In this document: positions 44,060 through 52,153 of the stretch, piece by piece
How positions within the stretch are numbered: the first letter of the stretch is position 1
Layout of the letters: every line of letters begins with the position of its first letter
NCBI GenBank assembly: GCA_903881085.1
Contig: CAIRSA010000558.1
Span: 31,167 to 95,166 of the forward strand
Source of the DNA: an uncultured Acidobacteriia bacterium
Lineage (GTDB): Bacteria; Acidobacteriota; Terriglobia; Bryobacterales; Bryobacteraceae
Length of the DNA stretch: 64,000 nucleotides
Direction: 5' to 3'
Program-made: the position numbers and the translations under genes
The notes under the pieces: model-generated
The model's input: only the letters and a program-made list of their open reading frames with translations
Database searches by the model: none
Told to the model about the DNA's origin: nothing

Positions 44060-45159
44060 AACGACGAATGATTCTTTTTGCGCTGACGCCGGCGGTATGG
44101 ACGTTGGCGTTTGCAGCAGTCTCTGGTGCCGAAGATAGGACACCAGCACCTCCCATACAAAATGGCTGGCGGCATTTCGGTGACACGCCGCAGACGCCGG
44201 TGAAACCTGACACCACGTCCAAACAACGCGCGAAAGGCCGCCAGCCTTCTCCCGTGGCTGCCTCCAATCCAAGCCGTAGCTCCCGCGCGGTTGTTACTCG
44301 CATCAACACGGTCGAGGACGGACCGCCGCAGGCCAAGATGCTCTACTATGAACCCGCTGAACAGAAAGCCCGCAGTATTTTCGCAATCAAACCCTCGGCT
44401 GGTGACCATAAATCAGTGATTTCCGGGGTAGAAACGCCGGGAACAGCCCGCGTGGTCGAATACACCGAGCGCGACATCATCTCCGTTCGGACTCGTCTCC
44501 GGTACACCACGATAATCGCGTTGCCGCCTGGCGAGCAGATCATGGATTTCGTGATTGGCGACAAGGACAACTGGGTCGTCAACGGTGCTGCGAATCTGGC
44601 GTACGTGAAACCCGCCAAGGCCGATGCAGCCACGAACCTTAACTTGATCAGTAGCCGCAACGTCATATATTCTTTCGTCCTCGCTGAATTAGGCGACGGA
44701 ACGCCCGATTTGAAAATCTTCGTGCAACCCCACGGCGAGGCTATCCAACTCGCCCTTAACGGACCGGTGAAGTACATTCCGGTCGAACGGATCGATGAAT
44801 ACCGTCTGCAGGCGGAGGCAGCACGCGGCCAGGCAAAGGATGCGCAACTGGCGGTCCAGAAAACCATTGAGAGCAAGATGAGTTCATTCACGAACTCATA
44901 CACGGCGTCAGTGAACTTCGGCTATCGATTCCAACGCAACAAGAAGCCATTCGAGGTGAGCGCCATCTTCGACGACGGCCGGTTCACTTATATTAAGGCA
45001 CGCCCCATGGAGACACCCACACTCTACGAGGTAAAGGACGGAACGCCGAGCATCGTCAACTTCGAGTATCGAGACGGGACCTACATCGTCGGCAAGGTGC
45101 TCGAGAGCGGATATCTGGCTATTGGCAAGAAGCGCTTCGTCTTCACCAGGGAGAGATGA
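44056..45159 (+). CDS. virB9: VirB9/TrbG/CagX-type outer membrane channel protein
   Basis: 367 residues with a signal peptide (FALTPAVWTLAFAAVSGAE) and a Pro/Arg-rich linker. The CagX/VirB9 domain begins near residue 135 (YTERDIISVRTRLRYTTIIALPPGE, then IGDKDNWVVNGAANLAYVKP, then the C-terminal PFEVSAIFDDGRFTYIKAR and YLAIGKKRFVFTRE). It forms part of the outer-membrane core complex with VirB10. No separate VirB7 lipoprotein gene is visible. Confidence 0.9.
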   Translation: MKRRMILFALTPAVWTLAFAAVSGAEDRTPAPPIQNGWRHFGDTPQTPVKPDTTSKQRAKGRQPSPVAASNPSRSSRAVVTRINTVEDGPPQAKMLYYEPAEQKARSIFAIKPSAGDHKSVISGVETPGTARVVEYTERDIISVRTRLRYTTIIALPPGEQIMDFVIGDKDNWVVNGAANLAYVKPAKADAATNLNLISSRNVIYSFVLAELGDGTPDLKIFVQPHGEAIQLALNGPVKYIPVERIDEYRLQAEAARGQAKDAQLAVQKTIESKMSSFTNSYTASVNFGYRFQRNKKPFEVSAIFDDGRFTYIKARPMETPTLYEVKDGTPSIVNFEYRDGTYIVGKVLESGYLAIGKKRFVFTRER

Positions 45160-46445
45160 TTATGAACGACACGAATCAGAACACCACGAATCCTAATTCC
45201 CCGGACCCAAACGCGAACGCCCCACAGGTGTCATTTAGAACGCCACGTATTCCCGGGGTGATTCCTCAAGGTATCCGCACCTATGCGGTCCTCGCCCTCA
45301 CGTGCTTGATGCTGGCAACCATGTATTTTAGTCCGGGAGGGACGAATAAGGACAAGGTCCGGCCGGCTCCGCCACAAACGCAATTATCATCGAACGGCCA
45401 AGAGATTCAGCAGTACAAAGACTTTCTTGCTGCCGAGACTCGCAAGCTGAAAGATAAGCAGCAGCACCTCGATATTGCCAAAGCCCAGGCTGAACTTGCG
45501 GAGAAGACTGCGCTCGCCACCCCAACTCCGCCACCGGCCCCGTCGCAGAATATTGCTTACGGGCGGGGAGGCGGATTGGCAACAATTCCGCAGGAGCGTT
45601 CACAAGTTGAGACGAAACGTCAGATCCTGGCGCTCGATCACGCCAAAAAGGAAGAACGGGGTCTGTTTGCCTCAAACATCGCTCTCACCTATCGCAATGA
45701 ATTGGCGCCGCCATCTCGTGGGACTTACGTTGAGGAACCTGCCAGACTCCCCAATGCTGAGCTGAAGGCTGAGATTAAGACATCCCCCGCTGCCCCGCCT
45801 CGGGATTTAGATCGACGGCGAGTGCGCACCGACGATCCGTCGCTCCAAGAAGCCGAAGGTAAGTTCTACCGGCTCTTCGAAGGGACTATCGTCGAGACCG
45901 TCCTCACCAACAGACTGGACGGCAATTTTTCAGGGCCAGTCAACGTGATGGTCACGACTAACGTTTATTCGCATGACCGTCAGCGACTCCTGATTCCGCA
46001 GGGAACGCGTGTTTTAGGGCAGGTGGAAAAGGTCTCGGGCGTAGGACAACAGCGCCTCGCTGTATTTTTCAGCCGTCTCATAATGCCGGACGGCTACGTC
46101 CACTCGCTTGACAAGTTCCAGGCCTTGAACCAGACCGGCGAGACGGGGCTGCGCGATCAGGTCAATCATCATTACGTCCAGATTTTCGGCGCCAGTCTCG
46201 CCATCGGTGCGATCGCCGGCGTCGCGCAAGCCGGAGCCAATTACGGCGCCACATCGAACGGCATCGACGCCTACCAGCGAGGGACTTCGCAGAGCCTCTC
46301 GCAATCCGCACTTCACATTCTGGATCGATTCCTGAATGTGCTGCCTACGTTCACGGTGCGGGAAGGCCACCGAATCAAGATTGTCTTGACAGACGACCTT
46401 TTATTGCCAGAATACGCAGGCCACAGACTGCCTGCCAATTTATAA
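45156..46445 (+). CDS. virB10: VirB10/TrbI-type channel protein
   Basis: 429 residues; ATG 45156 overlaps the previous stop and a second in-frame ATG at 45162 is possible. There is a cytoplasmic N-terminus, one membrane helix (TYAVLALTCLMLATMYFS), a Pro-rich and coiled periplasmic linker, then the TrbI/VirB10 domain from about residue 225 (KFYRLFEGTIVETVLTNRLDGNFSGP, LLIPQGTRVLGQ, FSRLIMPDG). It bridges inner and outer membranes and gates the channel. Confidence 0.95.
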   Translation: MIMNDTNQNTTNPNSPDPNANAPQVSFRTPRIPGVIPQGIRTYAVLALTCLMLATMYFSPGGTNKDKVRPAPPQTQLSSNGQEIQQYKDFLAAETRKLKDKQQHLDIAKAQAELAEKTALATPTPPPAPSQNIAYGRGGGLATIPQERSQVETKRQILALDHAKKEERGLFASNIALTYRNELAPPSRGTYVEEPARLPNAELKAEIKTSPAAPPRDLDRRRVRTDDPSLQEAEGKFYRLFEGTIVETVLTNRLDGNFSGPVNVMVTTNVYSHDRQRLLIPQGTRVLGQVEKVSGVGQQRLAVFFSRLIMPDGYVHSLDKFQALNQTGETGLRDQVNHHYVQIFGASLAIGAIAGVAQAGANYGATSNGIDAYQRGTSQSLSQSALHILDRFLNVLPTFTVREGHRIKIVLTDDLLLPEYAGHRLPANL

Positions 46446-46464
46446 CCCGAAAGGATCATATCCA

Positions 46465-46635
46465 ATGCTTCAACTGATGCTACTTCGCATGGTCGCGCCA
46501 AGAGCCTTTCAACTGATCAATAGGCTCGGGATGACCTTCGTGTTGTTGAGTATTCTCGCCATCGCCAGCGGCATGGTCGAACATGGCCGCAACCAGGAAA
46601 CTCGAACGTTTGCGCGCGTAGAGGAGACGCGCTGA
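46465..46635 (+). CDS. Small one-helix membrane protein in the transfer operon
   Basis: 56 residues, ATG 46465 after AAAGGA. One hydrophobic helix (GMTFVLLSILAIASGMV) is followed by a charged tail (EHGRNQETRTFARVEETR). There is no lipobox cysteine, so it is not an obvious VirB7. It fits between virB10 and virB5 with only 19 and 29 bp of spacing. Function not recognised; an entry-exclusion (TrbK-like) or assembly role would be plausible by position. Confidence 0.6.
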   Translation: MLQLMLLRMVAPRAFQLINRLGMTFVLLSILAIASGMVEHGRNQETRTFARVEETR

Positions 46636-46664
46636 GGGGACTTCCCCCTTGAAGACCACCCAAC

Positions 46665-47465
46665 ATGACTACCAAGAAACTCTTAGCTTTCGCGCTGCTC
46701 GGCACTTTGGTTCCATCGGCTTTTGCGTTGATTACCGTGTTCGATCCGGCGAGTTACGGCAAGCTGGTTGAACAGTTCGCCGAGATGGAGCAGCAGTACA
46801 ACGAACTAGTCAATACCTATCAAATGGTCACGAGTCAATACAACCAGATGGTCACCAACGCACGGATGATCACATCAAAAGCCCGATGGAAAGCGATTCT
46901 GACTCCATGGCAACTTCCGTCGGCAACCAATACTTACGGCACCACAGCTGGTTGGATTGGAGCGTTGCGGACTGGCAATGGCAGTGCCGTTGGCTACTCA
47001 CAATCGGTAACGCCTCTCAACAACTATGGGCCCGTGTGGGGATCGATCGACTACTCGCAGCAGGACCAGATTTCTCGCGGTTACGCCACCGTCGAGTTGC
47101 GCGATGGCGCGACGATCAACGCACTTGACCAGTTAGGAAAGATGCGCGGCAACTCGGCTGCGGTGGACTCCGCGATTACCAGCCTTGAAAGTGATTCGCT
47201 TTCAGATAACCCCGATCTCAACACCGAGGTTGGCGTCCTCAACAAAATTAATGCCGCCACTCTCATCACGGTGCGCAGCAATCAGGACACCAACAAGTTG
47301 CTCGGATCCGTGCTCGATCAGCAGATGGTCGATACCAAAGCCCGCCGGGATGCCGAAGTCCAAAGCATCAATAACGACATCGAGTTTCGCAGGATGGCAC
47401 CGGTCATTGACGCGCAACATCTGAGTGGCGCCGCCCAAGTACTGAGAACGTACCGCCTGCCGTAA
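46665..47465 (+). CDS. virB5: VirB5/TrbJ-type pilus-tip protein
   Basis: 266 residues with a signal peptide (LLAFALLGTLVPSAFA). The mature start VFDPASYGKLVEQFAEMEQQYNELVNTY is typical of TrbJ/VirB5, as is the helical body and the end NDIEFRRMAPVIDAQ with LRTYRLP. It is exported to the periplasm and the pilus tip and helps contact with recipients. It is followed 21 bp later by virB6. Confidence 0.88.
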   Translation: MTTKKLLAFALLGTLVPSAFALITVFDPASYGKLVEQFAEMEQQYNELVNTYQMVTSQYNQMVTNARMITSKARWKAILTPWQLPSATNTYGTTAGWIGALRTGNGSAVGYSQSVTPLNNYGPVWGSIDYSQQDQISRGYATVELRDGATINALDQLGKMRGNSAAVDSAITSLESDSLSDNPDLNTEVGVLNKINAATLITVRSNQDTNKLLGSVLDQQMVDTKARRDAEVQSINNDIEFRRMAPVIDAQHLSGAAQVLRTYRLP

Positions 47466-47486
47466 GGCAGCAAGGGGAAGACTCAA

Positions 47487-48323
47487 ATGGAAAACAGCTA
47501 CTACTACTGGTTCGTCCAGACCATAACGCAACTTCTCACCCAGCACTCGAATCTGTTTCAAACCTTTGGGCTCAATCTATTTAGAGGGTTCGCCACAATC
47601 CTGATCGTTTGGAGTGGCGTCCAACTCGCGCTTTCGAGCTCATCGGGCGCGGGGATGCGCTTCGACCGCTTGGCATCCCTTCTCATGCAAATCGCGTTTG
47701 CGTTCGGCATGCTCAAGTACTATAGCGAACCACTCCCCGGCATCGGGCTCTCCTTCCATAAACTGATCACCGATCAGGGGGCAGATCTTGCCGCCCAGAT
47801 CGAAGGCCACAGCATTGACGACTTCGCAACCATGTTGGTGCAAGTGTACGAAAGCATGGAGGCGCCTACCGGGCCATCCATCCTCGACGTGATGCAAGTG
47901 ATTCGCTATTCCCTGATTGTCATTGCGTTCTCGATCGCTCAGGCCGTTATGCTCGGCGTGATCAGTTACGGCTTTGTAGCTGTGGGTGTTTGCGTCCTGG
48001 TTGGACCGGTATTCATTCCATTCTTCATCGTTCCGCACATGGAATGGCTTTTCTGGGGTTGGCTGAAAGCGCTACTTCAATACTCGTTCTACCCCGTCAT
48101 CGGGAATGCCTTCGTGTATGTCTACGCGCAGGTGATGCTCAACTTTTTCCAGGTTCACCCGAAGCCCTACGACGCGCCGACGATAGCCGGTCTGTTCTTC
48201 CAAATCCTTATGCTTTCGATCTCGTTCATTTGGGGAATCCGCCAAGTGCCGAGTCTAACGGCTTCCATATTTTCCGGCCAGTCTGGCGATCATGCGTTCC
48301 CAGGCATTGGCTGGTGGAGATAA
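47487..48323 (+). CDS. virB6: VirB6/TrbL-type polytopic membrane protein
   Basis: 278 residues with several hydrophobic helices: FRGFATILIVWSGVQLAL, LLMQIAFAFGMLKYY, YSLIVIAFSIAQAVMLGVISYGFVAVGVCVLVGPVFIPFFIV, and the C-terminal LFFQILMLSISFIWGIRQVP. This pattern, and the FVAVGVCVLVGPVFIPF segment, match the TrbL/VirB6 family. It forms part of the inner-membrane channel. Confidence 0.88.
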   Translation: MENSYYYWFVQTITQLLTQHSNLFQTFGLNLFRGFATILIVWSGVQLALSSSSGAGMRFDRLASLLMQIAFAFGMLKYYSEPLPGIGLSFHKLITDQGADLAAQIEGHSIDDFATMLVQVYESMEAPTGPSILDVMQVIRYSLIVIAFSIAQAVMLGVISYGFVAVGVCVLVGPVFIPFFIVPHMEWLFWGWLKALLQYSFYPVIGNAFVYVYAQVMLNFFQVHPKPYDAPTIAGLFFQILMLSISFIWGIRQVPSLTASIFSGQSGDHAFPGIGWWR

Positions 48324-48328
48324 CAACT

Positions 48329-49057
48329 ATGACCAAACATCAGACAGAACCATTAACCCACGCTGTTCCGTTTCTGCCGCCGCCCGTCAAGGATTTCAAC
48401 GACGCTCGTCAGCAATACATGGAGCAATATGGCTCCACTCTCGTGACCAACAGGCATCTCCGCGTCGCGAATCTCTGCGTCTCTTTTGTGGCGCTCGGTG
48501 CTCTCGCCTTGAACTACCGCACCTATGCGGTGCTCCAGGAGTTCAAGCCCTTCGTCATTCGCATTGACGAAGTGGGACGCGCCGAAGCAGTGTCATATGG
48601 CAGCATGACGTACCGTCCGCAAGTCCCCGAGATCAAATATTTTCTCACTCGGTTCGTGCACGACCACTACAGCCGCAACCGCGCAACGCTTCGCGATGAC
48701 TTCGCCCGCTCGCTATTCTTCCTCGATTCGAAGCTCGCTTCCGCTTGCATGGACCAGAATCGCAAGACGAAGGCGATTGAAAATTACATCGTCTCGGCCA
48801 ACGAAGATGTTGAAGTCAGCGTGATGAATATCGTGCTGCAGGACCTGCGCACCTCTCCATTTCATGCAGCGGTCGACTTTGAAAAAATCTACCTGTCTGG
48901 TTCGGATCGCTCCGAACTGCGCCGTGAAAAGTTCGTCGCCAGCATTCAGTTTTCTTTCCGCGACAACGTCCCGAACGACATGATCCCGGTAAATCCACTC
49001 GGCCTCACCATTACCTATTTGCGCGACGACCAGGCGTTCAAGGAGGCCAAGCCATGA
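48329..49057 (+). CDS. virB8: VirB8/TrbF-type inner membrane protein
   Basis: ATG 48329 follows GGAGATAAC and the virB6 stop by 5 bp; 242 residues. A cytoplasmic N-terminus (ARQQYMEQYGSTLVTNRHLRVA) is followed by one membrane helix (LCVSFVALGALALNY) and a periplasmic NTF2-like domain (FVIRIDEVGRAEAV, IKYFLTRFVHDHYSRNR, FVASIQFSFR and NPLGLTITYLRDDQAF), as in TrbF/VirB8. It nucleates complex assembly. Confidence 0.92.
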   Translation: MTKHQTEPLTHAVPFLPPPVKDFNDARQQYMEQYGSTLVTNRHLRVANLCVSFVALGALALNYRTYAVLQEFKPFVIRIDEVGRAEAVSYGSMTYRPQVPEIKYFLTRFVHDHYSRNRATLRDDFARSLFFLDSKLASACMDQNRKTKAIENYIVSANEDVEVSVMNIVLQDLRTSPFHAAVDFEKIYLSGSDRSELRREKFVASIQFSFRDNVPNDMIPVNPLGLTITYLRDDQAFKEAKP

Positions 49058-49344
49058 TCGCAAATTCGATCTTTGCTGCCTCCGTGATCGCGATTGCATT
49101 GAGCCTCTATGTAGTAGGCGAACTCGTCTTTCTTGCTCCCTACCGCGACTTAATTTTGCATCGCTACGGCAGCACGATCGCTTGGTTCGTCGCGCTTTTC
49201 TTCTTCAACCTTTGTGCTGTTGTTCTTGCGGTAAGTCGTAAGCTTCTGCTCAAAGACACAGGGAAGAAACTCGCCCACGTTGAAAAGCAACTGCGCACAG
49301 GGTCGAGCATTTCCGATGAGCTGACCAAACTGATTGGGGAATAA
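49054..49344 (+). CDS. Two-helix membrane protein
   Basis: 96 residues; the ATG overlaps the virB8 stop (ATGA). Two hydrophobic helices (IFAASVIAIALSLYVVGELVFLAPY and STIAWFVALFFFNLCAVVLAVS) are followed by a cytoplasmic helical tail (LLKDTGKKLAHVEKQLR). Not recognised; part of the transfer operon by tight spacing. Confidence 0.7.
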   Translation: MIANSIFAASVIAIALSLYVVGELVFLAPYRDLILHRYGSTIAWFVALFFFNLCAVVLAVSRKLLLKDTGKKLAHVEKQLRTGSSISDELTKLIGE

Positions 49345-49347
49345 ACT

Positions 49348-50541
49348 ATGGGCCGATCCATCGATAATGAACTCGAGATTCGTGAGCAGGAAAGCCCGGC
49401 GGCAAGCAGAATGCCGCTCTCGCAAGGACGCGTAAACGGCGGTTCAGATGATTCGACTCGCACAAAACTAGCGGGAATAATCGACGGCGCGGCAGATGGA
49501 AAGCCTGGCATGAGTGAGTTCATCGCCAGGCTCGAAAAGAGCGGCGTTGCCGTCCTGCCGAGTATTCAATCGAGCGGCAAGTTGAACGGCATGTCCTATC
49601 GATTCGAAGGGACGACGTTCAACGGTTCGGCGCTTGGGCGCGCCTATTCCGCACGCGGCCTTCAGTTGAAAAAGGGCGTCGATTATCAGCAGGAACGCGA
49701 TAAGGGAGTCCTCGCGCTTGCCGTCGAACGTGGAGGCATGCGGCGGGATATTCCCGATCGCTCTGACGACCCCGGCCGCAAGGAACGGGCTTCTCGCGAA
49801 CGTTCACGTGATACCGGTTTGACACAAAGTCAACAGGAGATGCTGGCCGAAATCGGAAAGTTCCGCACCGTCGCTGCCGCGGATCTGATGACGTATCGGT
49901 ATGGCGGAAATACCGCCAGATTCGACCGCGAAATGCGCCAAGTCATCGAACGCGGTCTCGCGGAACGCCGTGTCATCACTCGCGAACGAGGAACGAAATC
50001 GGAGACGGTTGTGGTGCTTACCGCTTCAGGCCGCAGCTTGGTGCGCCGCGCGAAGGCACGGGCAAATAGCGAAGACGCACAACAATTTTACGCCGGATTC
50101 GTGAAGCCATCTGAAGCGCCACACGATATCGGCATCTACAAAATGTACCAGCAGGAAGCCGCGCGTATTGAGGGCGAAGGCGGTACGGTCCGCCGCGTTG
50201 CCCTCGATTTTGAACTCAAGAAACGAGTCTACAGCGAACTCAATAAACCCGGCAATTCGCGTGAATCTGGAGATCCCGCCGCACGCAAAGAGAAGATCGC
50301 GGAAGCCAATGGCCTGCGCGTTATCGATGGGCGCGTCGTGTTTCCCGATCTCAGAATCGAGTACGAATCGAGAGACCAGGAGATGGAGAAAGTCGATCTG
50401 GAACTGGCAACCGGCCACTACAAAGAAAGCCAGCTTCAAGCGAAACGCGCGGCAGGCTTGAAGATCTATTCGCCCGGCAGCGGGCTTGGCAGTCCGGCCC
50501 ATTACGACACGGAAATCGTTAGCGGACTGGTTTCTCTGTGA
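49348..50541 (+). CDS. Replication-relaxation (RRP) family protein with relaxase C-terminal-like domain
   Basis: 397 residues. Residues about 50-115 (EFIARLEKSGVAVLPSIQSS, GKLNGMSYRFEGTTFNGSALG, then LKKGVDYQQERD) closely resemble the C-terminal module of MobA/MobP-type relaxases, but no relaxase catalytic domain is attached. Residues about 155 onward match replication-relaxation family proteins: winged-helix part LTQSQQEMLAEIGKFRTVAA, ADLMTYRY, IERGLAERRVI, then a nuclease-like C-terminal part (RVIDGRVVFPDLRIEYES, LELATGHYKE). It probably binds DNA at the relaxosome. Confidence 0.75.
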   Translation: MGRSIDNELEIREQESPAASRMPLSQGRVNGGSDDSTRTKLAGIIDGAADGKPGMSEFIARLEKSGVAVLPSIQSSGKLNGMSYRFEGTTFNGSALGRAYSARGLQLKKGVDYQQERDKGVLALAVERGGMRRDIPDRSDDPGRKERASRERSRDTGLTQSQQEMLAEIGKFRTVAAADLMTYRYGGNTARFDREMRQVIERGLAERRVITRERGTKSETVVVLTASGRSLVRRAKARANSEDAQQFYAGFVKPSEAPHDIGIYKMYQQEAARIEGEGGTVRRVALDFELKKRVYSELNKPGNSRESGDPAARKEKIAEANGLRVIDGRVVFPDLRIEYESRDQEMEKVDLELATGHYKESQLQAKRAAGLKIYSPGSGLGSPAHYDTEIVSGLVSL

Positions 50542-51602
50542 GCAATTCCATGGACAACAACCAACGCATTCTTTGTATTCAATCTCTCGGCTACAACGAG
50601 TCCGAGGCATCGTTTCTGTGTACCGCCGGACTTCATAGTGGCTTCTTCCTGCGCCGGCACTACGCAGCATTCACCGGGAAAGTCCCAGGCTATGCCGGGG
50701 TGGCATTGGCCGAAAAAGCGCTCAAATATGGACACGTCAAGGTGACGGCAATGCGCCATGATCGCATGCTTTATCACCTCTGTTCGAAACCTTTTTACAC
50801 GGCGATGGGCGAAGCTGACAACCGGAACCGGCGCGAGAGAGAACCTCTGGCGATCAAGCGCCGCCTCATGATGCTGGATTTTGTTCTTTCGAATCCTGCG
50901 TCCCGTTTCTTCCCAACTGAAGCAGAGAAGGTTTCGTTTTTCGGCGAGGAACTCGGGATCGGCAATGAGCATCTGCCGCGAAAACTTTACCGCAGTGCCG
51001 GGAAAGGCACAAGCACCATGCGTTACTTTGTCGACAAATCGCCCATCTATGTCGAGCCCTCCGGGAACAAGAATCCGTCAACTGTTCACTTCTGCTATGT
51101 CGATGAGGGGCTCCATTCGACGAGCGGATTTGAACAGCACCTTCGTGAATACCGTTCTTTGTTTGCACGCCTTGCGCGTGCGGAACTCCTCTACCTTGCC
51201 TGCTCGCCTGATCGGTTTTTGGCGGCCGAACGGATGTTCACGAGTCAGTTTGGCGCAAGCAATTGCAAGCCGGTCGATCCGCTTGCCACTCGCGTCATTG
51301 AATATTTCAAGGTACGCGACGCATACGAACGGCGCGATATGAGCGGGATCAATCAAGCAAAACTGATTCAACTGCGTGCGGACCGGGCTGAGTTTTCAGA
51401 TTCGAAATACGAGCAACTGTTTTCGCAATGGAAGCGCGACGGCGCTGCTACTGTCATTGCGATTTTGTCCCCGGAATCAATCGCAAAACCTGCGCAGACT
51501 GTGCAGTTCCGGACGCATCTCTTGCCTCAAACTTACGATCTGTTTGGCACGGTTGCCCGCTCGAATTCTAAAGGAGAAAAGTCCCATGACGACCGAAAGT
51601 AG
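50538..51602 (+). CDS. Unknown protein coupled to the RRP gene
   Basis: 354 residues; GTG 50538 overlaps the previous stop (GTGA). The N-terminal part resembles a small DNA-binding helix bundle (LGYNESEASFLCTAGLHSGFFLRRHYAAF); the middle has LAIKRRLMMLDFVLSNPASRFFPTEAEKVSFF and repeated aromatic segments. I remember similar proteins next to RRP genes in transfer regions but no domain name. It is probably a partner of the RRP protein. Confidence 0.7.
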   Translation: MSNSMDNNQRILCIQSLGYNESEASFLCTAGLHSGFFLRRHYAAFTGKVPGYAGVALAEKALKYGHVKVTAMRHDRMLYHLCSKPFYTAMGEADNRNRREREPLAIKRRLMMLDFVLSNPASRFFPTEAEKVSFFGEELGIGNEHLPRKLYRSAGKGTSTMRYFVDKSPIYVEPSGNKNPSTVHFCYVDEGLHSTSGFEQHLREYRSLFARLARAELLYLACSPDRFLAAERMFTSQFGASNCKPVDPLATRVIEYFKVRDAYERRDMSGINQAKLIQLRADRAEFSDSKYEQLFSQWKRDGAATVIAILSPESIAKPAQTVQFRTHLLPQTYDLFGTVARSNSKGEKSHDDRK

Positions 51603-51619
51603 CGCAGCAAGCTACTTTC
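51595..51619 (+). promoter_or_regulatory. 9-bp perfect hairpin at the end of the unknown gene
   Basis: GAAAGTAGC, 7-nt loop, GCTACTTTC, spanning the stop codon at 51600-51602. No T-run follows directly, though TAGTTTTCGAAGTAGTTTTT comes soon after; it may attenuate transcription. Confidence 0.4.
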
Positions 51620-51726
51620 GGGTAGTTTTCGAAGTAGTTTTTGCCCCTGTGCCTATTGCATGTGTTTGGAAAAGCGATGGTTGTGGCATAAATGTCACGC
51701 CGTGTGTGGCGGGCGCGGGGGTCAAG

Positions 51727-51821
51727 GTTCTGGCGGGAGCGACCCCGGTCTGGAGCGGCTTTCGCCGCCACCAGCCTGCCCCTGCTCCTGTCGTCGCAGG
51801 GCGGGTCGCTCCCACCAGAAC
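51727..51821 (+). other. Predicted three-way-junction structure (cloverleaf-like)
   Basis: A long stem pairs 51727-51745 (GTTCTGGCGGGAGCGACCC) with 51803-51821, 18 of 19 bp. Inside are two further hairpins: 51750-51753 and 51755-51759 (CTGG, GCGGC) with 51764-51768 and 51771-51774 (GCCGC, CCAG) around a TTTC loop, and CCTGC 51775-51779 with GCAGG 51796-51800. Unpaired junction bases are few. It lies in the only long gap of the transfer operon (51603-51887). It could be an RNA element or a ssDNA structure active during transfer. It is not a tRNA. Confidence 0.6.
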
Positions 51822-51836
51822 TTCCGTTTTCGCACC

Positions 51837-51859
51837 GGGCCGGGTTACCCGTCCGGCCC
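51837..51859 (+). promoter_or_regulatory. GC hairpin before the ribbon-helix-helix gene
   Basis: GGGCCGG, 9-nt loop, CCGGCCC: a perfect 7-bp stem 28 bp before ATG 51888. With the junction structure just upstream it makes the whole gap strongly folded. Confidence 0.4.
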
Positions 51860-51887
51860 TACTAAATGACCGAAGGAGAAAGGACGT

Positions 51888-52130
51888 ATGCAGACATTCA
51901 TCAAACCCAAAAAGAAGCAAGACGAAGAGCGGCTCGATATTCGCATTGACGCCGATGTACTCGACAGCCTCCGTGCCTACTCGCAGTTCCTCGACAGCCC
52001 GCAGGGCTACGTCGTGAGCGAGATTCTGCGGAAGGCTTTCCGCAAGGACCGCGCCTTCATGGAATGGAGCAAGAAAACGGAGGCCGTCGAGCCGGACACT
52101 TCCGATGCCAATAACGCCCGGCAAAGCTGA
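51888..52130 (+). CDS. Small ribbon-helix-helix-like protein
   Basis: 80 residues with GAAGGAGAAAGG before the ATG. The central ERLDIRIDADVLDSLRAYSQFL followed by PQGYVVSEILRKAFRKD is the beta-helix-helix pattern of RHH proteins. It may be a relaxosome accessory factor or the repressor of the downstream virD4-virB11 genes. It is 23 bp upstream of virD4. Confidence 0.75.
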   Translation: MQTFIKPKKKQDEERLDIRIDADVLDSLRAYSQFLDSPQGYVVSEILRKAFRKDRAFMEWSKKTEAVEPDTSDANNARQS

Positions 52131-52153
52131 CAACTCAAACCAGGAGGTCCACC

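Noticed and set aside
51727..51821. Cloverleaf as a tRNA gene
   Set aside because: The 19-bp closing stem, absence of a T-loop GTTC-type sequence and lack of a proper anticodon arm rule out a tRNA.
51586..52017. 143-residue open frame starting at ATG 51586 after a strong ribosome site
   Set aside because: It runs through strong DNA hairpins and overlaps the RHH gene by 130 bp with Arg/Ser/Pro-rich sequence. The start signal is interesting and is noted in the findings, but a full-length protein is not convincing.
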